Source: Herbaspirillum robiniae
GTDB lineage: Bacteria > Pseudomonadota > Gammaproteobacteria > Burkholderiales > Burkholderiaceae_D
DNA: 64,000 bases
Direction: 5' to 3'
Assembly: GCF_002213415.1 (NCBI RefSeq)
Contig: NZ_NJGU01000007.1
Span: 248,001 to 312,000 of the forward strand
Position 1 is the first letter of the stretch. Every line of letters starts with the position of its first letter. The notes below the pieces were generated by a model. That model did not search any database and had not been told where the DNA came from. It was given only the letters and a program-made list of their open reading frames with translations. Made by a program: the position numbers and the translations under genes. Shown piece by piece: positions 62,114 to 64,000 of the stretch.

Positions 62114-64000
62114 TCAGGGCACGCGCGGCATGTCGAACCGGAACACCGTGCCGCAGGGCTGCGCCCCGGCGACCCTGATGCGTCCGCGATGGTTCTCGAC
62201 GATGGAGCGGCAGATCGCCAGCCCCATGCCCATGCCGTTTTCCTTGGTGGTGTAGAAGGCGTCGAACACGCGCGGCATGGCGTCGGGCGCGATGCCCTCG
62301 CCGGTGTCCTGCACCGCCACTTCGACGCGCTGGTCGCCGGTGCAGGCCGACGACACGGTCAGGGTGCGCGGCCGGTCGCGCACCTCGGCCATCGCCTCGA
62401 CCGCATTGACCACCAGGTTCAGCAGCACCTGCTGCAGCTGCACCAGGTCGCCCAGCGCGCAGGTTTCTTCCGGCGCCAGCGCCAGCACCAGCGACACTTC
62501 CCTGCGTTCCAGCTCGCTCTTCGAAATCGTCAGGATGTGGCGGATCGCCGCATTCACGTCGACCCGCGCGAACACCGGCTCGGTGTTGCGCGTCAAGCCC
62601 TGCAGGCCGGCGATCATGCCGCCGGCGCGCTGGCCTTCGGCGACGATGTCGCGCAGGCCGGCGCGCGCGTTGTCCAGATTGGGCGGATCGCGGTCCAGCC
62701 AGCGCAGGCTGGCGCCGGCGTTGGAGACGATGGACATCAGCGGCTGGTTGATCTCGTGCGCGATGGACGCCGTCAGCTGGCCCACCGTGTTGGCGCGCGA
62801 GACGCGCTCAAGGTCGGCCTGCGCCACGCGCATCGCGTATTCGGCCTGGCGCCGCACGGTGATGTCGGTAGCGGTGCCGACATACTCGACGAAGGTGCCG
62901 TCCACCCACACGGGTTTGCCGATGCCGGAGATGTAGCGCACCTCGCCGGTGTCGCGCCGGCAGATGCGGTGCTCCACCCGTATCGTGCCGCCCATGGCGA
63001 CCGCGGCGTCGACGGTGTCGATCACTTCCTGGCGGTCGTCGGGGTGCATCAGCGCCGCGAATTCTTCATAGTTGATGCAGTTGCGGCCGTCTTCCAGGCC
63101 GTAGATGCGGCACAGCTCGTCGGAGCAGAACATCAGGTCCTCGCGCACCAGGTAGCGCATGCTGCCGGTGTGGTTGAAGCGCTCGCCCTGCTTGAGCAGT
63201 TCCTGGCTGGTGCGCAGGGCCTGCTCGGCGCAGGCCAGCTGTTCGTTCTCGCGCCGCAGCCGCGCGTGGGCCAGCGCGTTGTGCAGGCATATCGCGGCGT
63301 GCGCGGCCAGCCGGCGGGCCAGCGTCAGCTGGCGCGCGTCGAAGGCGGCGCCGTGCTCGCCGCGCACCAGGTAGAGCGCGCCCGGCACCTCGCCGCCGTG
63401 CGTCAGCGCGATGCACAGCGCGCGGCAGGCGCCGTCCTCGTCATCGTGGGCCGCCGCGCTTTGCAGCAGCGAGCCGTCGTTGCCGGCGCACACGCTGCCG
63501 CCTTCCAGCGCCAGCTCCAGCATGCCCAGCGACATTTCACCCTCGCCGGCGGCGCGGCGGCGGGTATTGATCTCGATTGCGCCGCCCGACGCCAGCGCCT
63601 CGGCTTCGATATAACTGCGGCCTTCGTCGCGCAGCAGCAGCAGGCAGCGCCAGGCGCCGGTCAGTTCGCAGGCGATGCCGGCGATGGCCGGGCGCAGCTG
63701 TTCCAGGTCGAGTTCGGCCGACAGCGCGCGCATGGCGCGCAGCAGGGCATCGATGTCGTGGGAGTCGTCGGTAGCGGCGGTGGCGTCGCGGGACAAGATG
63801 GTTTTCCTGGAGGCGGATCGGTTGGCAAGGGGGACGGCCGGCGCGGGAGCGGGCAGGGCGCAGGCGTATTGTTCCAGCGCCTGCGCGACTTCTTCCGCGC
63901 CTGGCCAGCATTGTGCCGCATCCTGCGCCAGCATGCGCATCACCAGGCGCGAGAGCCGTTCGGGAATGGCGCGGTTGAAGGCGCGCGGCGACCGGCATTG
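62114..64000 (-). CDS. Sensor histidine kinase with GAF and PAS domains and an upstream protein-kinase C-lobe (partial)
   Basis: The frame is open to base 64000, so the N-terminus lies outside. The first ~35 visible residues (AIPERLSRLVMRMLAQDA, then WPGAEEVAQALEQ) look like the end of a Ser/Thr kinase domain. Next come a GAF-like domain (from LLRAMRALSAELDLEQLRPA), a coiled linker, a PAS domain (GSMRYLVREDLMFCSDELCR, IYGLEDGRN, with the PAC motif FVEYVGTATDITVRRQAE), HisKA with TASIAHEINQPLMSIVSNAG, and HATPase (LNLVVNAVEAMAE, MGMGLAICRSIVENH). Trifunctional kinase/ATPase/sensor proteins have a large AAA domain between kinase and GAF; here it seems to be missing. Ligand unknown. Confidence 0.8.
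   Translation of the reverse strand, partial: QCRSPRAFNRAIPERLSRLVMRMLAQDAAQCWPGAEEVAQALEQYACALPAPAPAVPLANRSASRKTILSRDATAATDDSHDIDALLRAMRALSAELDLEQLRPAIAGIACELTGAWRCLLLLRDEGRSYIEAEALASGGAIEINTRRRAAGEGEMSLGMLELALEGGSVCAGNDGSLLQSAAAHDDEDGACRALCIALTHGGEVPGALYLVRGEHGAAFDARQLTLARRLAAHAAICLHNALAHARLRRENEQLACAEQALRTSQELLKQGERFNHTGSMRYLVREDLMFCSDELCRIYGLEDGRNCINYEEFAALMHPDDRQEVIDTVDAAVAMGGTIRVEHRICRRDTGEVRYISGIGKPVWVDGTFVEYVGTATDITVRRQAEYAMRVAQADLERVSRANTVGQLTASIAHEINQPLMSIVSNAGASLRWLDRDPPNLDNARAGLRDIVAEGQRAGGMIAGLQGLTRNTEPVFARVDVNAAIRHILTISKSELERREVSLVLALAPEETCALGDLVQLQQVLLNLVVNAVEAMAEVRDRPRTLTVSSACTGDQRVEVAVQDTGEGIAPDAMPRVFDAFYTTKENGMGMGLAICRSIVENHRGRIRVAGAQPCGTVFRFDMPRVP

Overview
The window suggests a Gram-negative betaproteobacterium of the Burkholderiales, most likely Oxalobacteraceae and Herbaspirillum-like. 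The reasons are several OmpC/Omp32-type 'QSSVTIYGLID' porins, Czc metal-efflux operons, Bug/TctC-type binding proteins, MocR/PaiB and PACE genes, and very high GC on the right. The genus is inference; no rRNA or tRNA gene was seen.

Layout. (1) Positions 1 to about 23,240 have clearly lower GC and look like a horizontally acquired island whose left end lies outside the window. It carries the end of a czcA, czcD, a czcA-linked lipoprotein, czcE, a CzcRS-type two-component system, a porin, a Sel1-repeat protein, a small MscS channel, an orphan flgB-like gene, a lipid A phosphoethanolamine transferase with a PAP2 phosphatase, an internally deleted IS21 element, a regulator/HAD/HipA cargo segment, and a four-gene leftward operon of three tyrosine-recombinase-like proteins plus a small TnpC-like protein at the right border. 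(2) Positions 23,247-36,141 return to high-GC chromosome: a porin whose start codon abuts the island, a second phosphoethanolamine transferase downstream of czcRS, and a full second czc cluster (DUF4148, czcI, czcC, czcB, czcA, lipoprotein). (3) 36,291-45,000 holds a small oxidoreductase/isomerase operon, a LysR gene, an unknown protein, and two more two-component systems flanking mipA. (4) 45,063-53,611 holds a TctC-like binding protein with a possible 17-codon leader, a ferric-type ABC transporter, a third porin, dsbB and a 3-hydroxyacyl-CoA dehydrogenase-like gene. (5) 53,612-54,859 is non-coding: about 2.1 tandem copies of a ~515 bp hairpin-rich repeat. (6) 54,860-64,000 holds a LysR/PACE efflux pair, an orphan Csu-type pilin, sodA, a nucleotidyltransferase, a MocR/PaiB pair, an AraC regulator and a kinase that runs off the end.

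How it works together. The theme is divalent-metal and envelope stress. Three promoters (near 1,850, 8,950 and 28,480) share an ATTAC-N6-GTAAT inverted repeat exactly 34 bases upstream of a -10-like hexamer. They sit before czcE, before a small exported ORF/flgB segment, and before the chromosomal czc operon. This suggests one metal-responsive regulon, read by one or both CzcR-type regulators, joining the island and the resident cluster. In both places czcA is followed by the same lipoprotein family and a phosphoethanolamine transferase lies nearby, which couples metal export with lipid A modification. The most unusual system is the four-gene recombinase operon. It resembles Tn554-type TnpABC or Gamma-Mobile-Trio modules but has an extra large recombinase and one member that has lost the box I arginine.
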